From HGM04593 sp045630965 (GTDB taxonomy: Bacteria; Bacteroidota; Bacteroidia; Bacteroidales; Bacteroidaceae), in NCBI GenBank assembly GCA_045630965.1, contig JAZQTU010000027.1:1-5660 (forward strand): 5,660 nucleotides of DNA. Reading direction: 5' to 3'. This document shows positions 5,471 to 5,660 of the stretch, in pieces (within the stretch, counting starts at the first letter, position 1; each line of letters starts with the position of its first letter). The notes under the pieces were generated by a model. It searched no databases, had not been told where the DNA came from, and saw only the letters and a list, made by a program, of their open reading frames with translations. The position numbers and the translations under genes were made by a program.

Positions 5471-5476
5471 CTCCCC

Positions 5477-5537
5477 AATATTCCCAATAGTCTCCCTTCC
5501 TAATAGACCCAATAGACCCAATAGACCCAAAACTCCC
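5477..5537. repeat. Short tandem repeat, 9-bp unit AATAGACCC and variants
   Basis: Three perfect copies of AATAGACCC lie head to tail at 5502-5510, 5511-5519 and 5520-5528. They are followed by a degenerate 9-bp copy, AAAACTCCC (5529-5537), and preceded by looser copies AATATTCCC (5477-5485) and AATAGTCTCCC (5486-5496). On the minus strand the unit reads GGGTCTATT. The tract sits just beyond the rRNA operon terminator. It is too short and spacer-free to be a CRISPR array. Confidence 0.8.
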
Positions 5538-5541
5538 AACA

Positions 5542-5581
5542 CAAAAAAAGAAGAGTCTTAGCATTTAACTAAAACTCTTCT
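5542..5581 (-). terminator. Rho-independent terminator of the rRNA operon
   Basis: On the minus strand the arm AGAAGAGTTTTAG (5581-5569) pairs with CTAAGACTCTTCT (5561-5549), 13 bp with one G-T wobble and a seven-base loop. T7 follows at 5549-5543. It lies immediately downstream of 5S rRNA. Confidence 0.88.
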
Positions 5582-5587
5582 CATTAA

Positions 5588-5660
5588 AAGTGGCGATGAC
5601 CTACTCTCCCACAAACATTTGCAGTACCATCGGCGCTGTCGGGCTTAACTTCTCTGTTCG
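5588..5660 (-). rRNA. rrf: 5S ribosomal RNA, 3' portion (5' part beyond the window)
   Basis: The minus strand reads CGAACAGAGAAGTTAAGCCC at the window edge, then GCGCCGATGGTACTGC and GTGGGAGAGTAGGTCATCGCC, the conserved loop B/helix III, loop E and helix IV/V segments of bacterial 5S rRNA. About the last 70 of roughly 110-120 bases are present. The exact mature 3' end cannot be set from this part alone and is placed within a few bases of 5588. It is the distal end of an rRNA operon transcribed leftwards into the window. Confidence 0.95.

Noticed and set aside
5449..5475. Possible hairpin GGGAG...CTCCC
   Set aside because: Only about five pairs with a loop of around 15 bases and no T-run; likely chance in this sequence context.
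5477..5537. CRISPR array
   Set aside because: The units are only 9 bp, contiguous and without spacers, and no cas gene is present.

Overview
The window looks like a chromosomal segment from a member of the Bacteroidales (Bacteroides/Prevotella-like). Several points suggest this. Most genes lack a clear Shine-Dalgarno sequence and have A-rich leaders. Promoter elements of the Bacteroidetes TAnnTTTG (-7) type lie at the expected places (TAATTTTG, TACTTTTG, and TACATTTG and TAAATTTG on the minus strand). Asd, RsgA, TcdA and the LolD-like ATPase also read as Bacteroidales-type family members. This placement is from memory and motif reading, not from a search.

Layout. Bases 1-60 are the last 19 codons of an unidentified plus-strand gene, whose TAG stop shares its final G with the first base of a tRNA-Leu(UAA)-like gene (60-138). 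That tRNA has intact acceptor, variable and T arms but lacks most of the 3' side of the D arm. A strong terminator follows (148-193). Next is a broken C-terminal remnant of a CapD/WbpM-type nucleotide-sugar dehydratase/epimerase (about 207-424). A minus-strand pair follows: tcdA (tRNA t6A dehydratase), overlapping by ATGA with a LolD-like ABC ATPase. Transcribed divergently from tcdA is asd (aspartate-semialdehyde dehydrogenase), with a hairpin close to the predicted 5' end of its mRNA. A 16-bp perfect hairpin (2994-3030) separates asd from the convergent frr-rsgA operon (ribosome recycling factor and the 30S-maturation GTPase). A divergent promoter region leads to a small DUF2007-type protein (plus), which converges on a small, very acidic unknown protein (minus). 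The right end holds a 9-bp tandem repeat tract, the terminator of an rRNA operon and the 3' part of 5S rRNA, all on the minus strand; the rest of that operon lies beyond the window.

How the parts fit together. Most of the segment is housekeeping for translation: tRNA, tRNA modification (TcdA), ribosome recycling (Frr), small-subunit maturation (RsgA) and 5S rRNA. It also carries one amino-acid biosynthesis gene (asd) and one envelope lipoprotein-sorting ATPase. I see no phage, transposon, CRISPR or defence module and no convincing new multi-gene system. The parts most worth a second look are the damaged tRNA-Leu next to a decayed capsule-type gene, the asd leader hairpin, the acidic unknown protein with its own promoter, and the repeat tract downstream of the rRNA operon.
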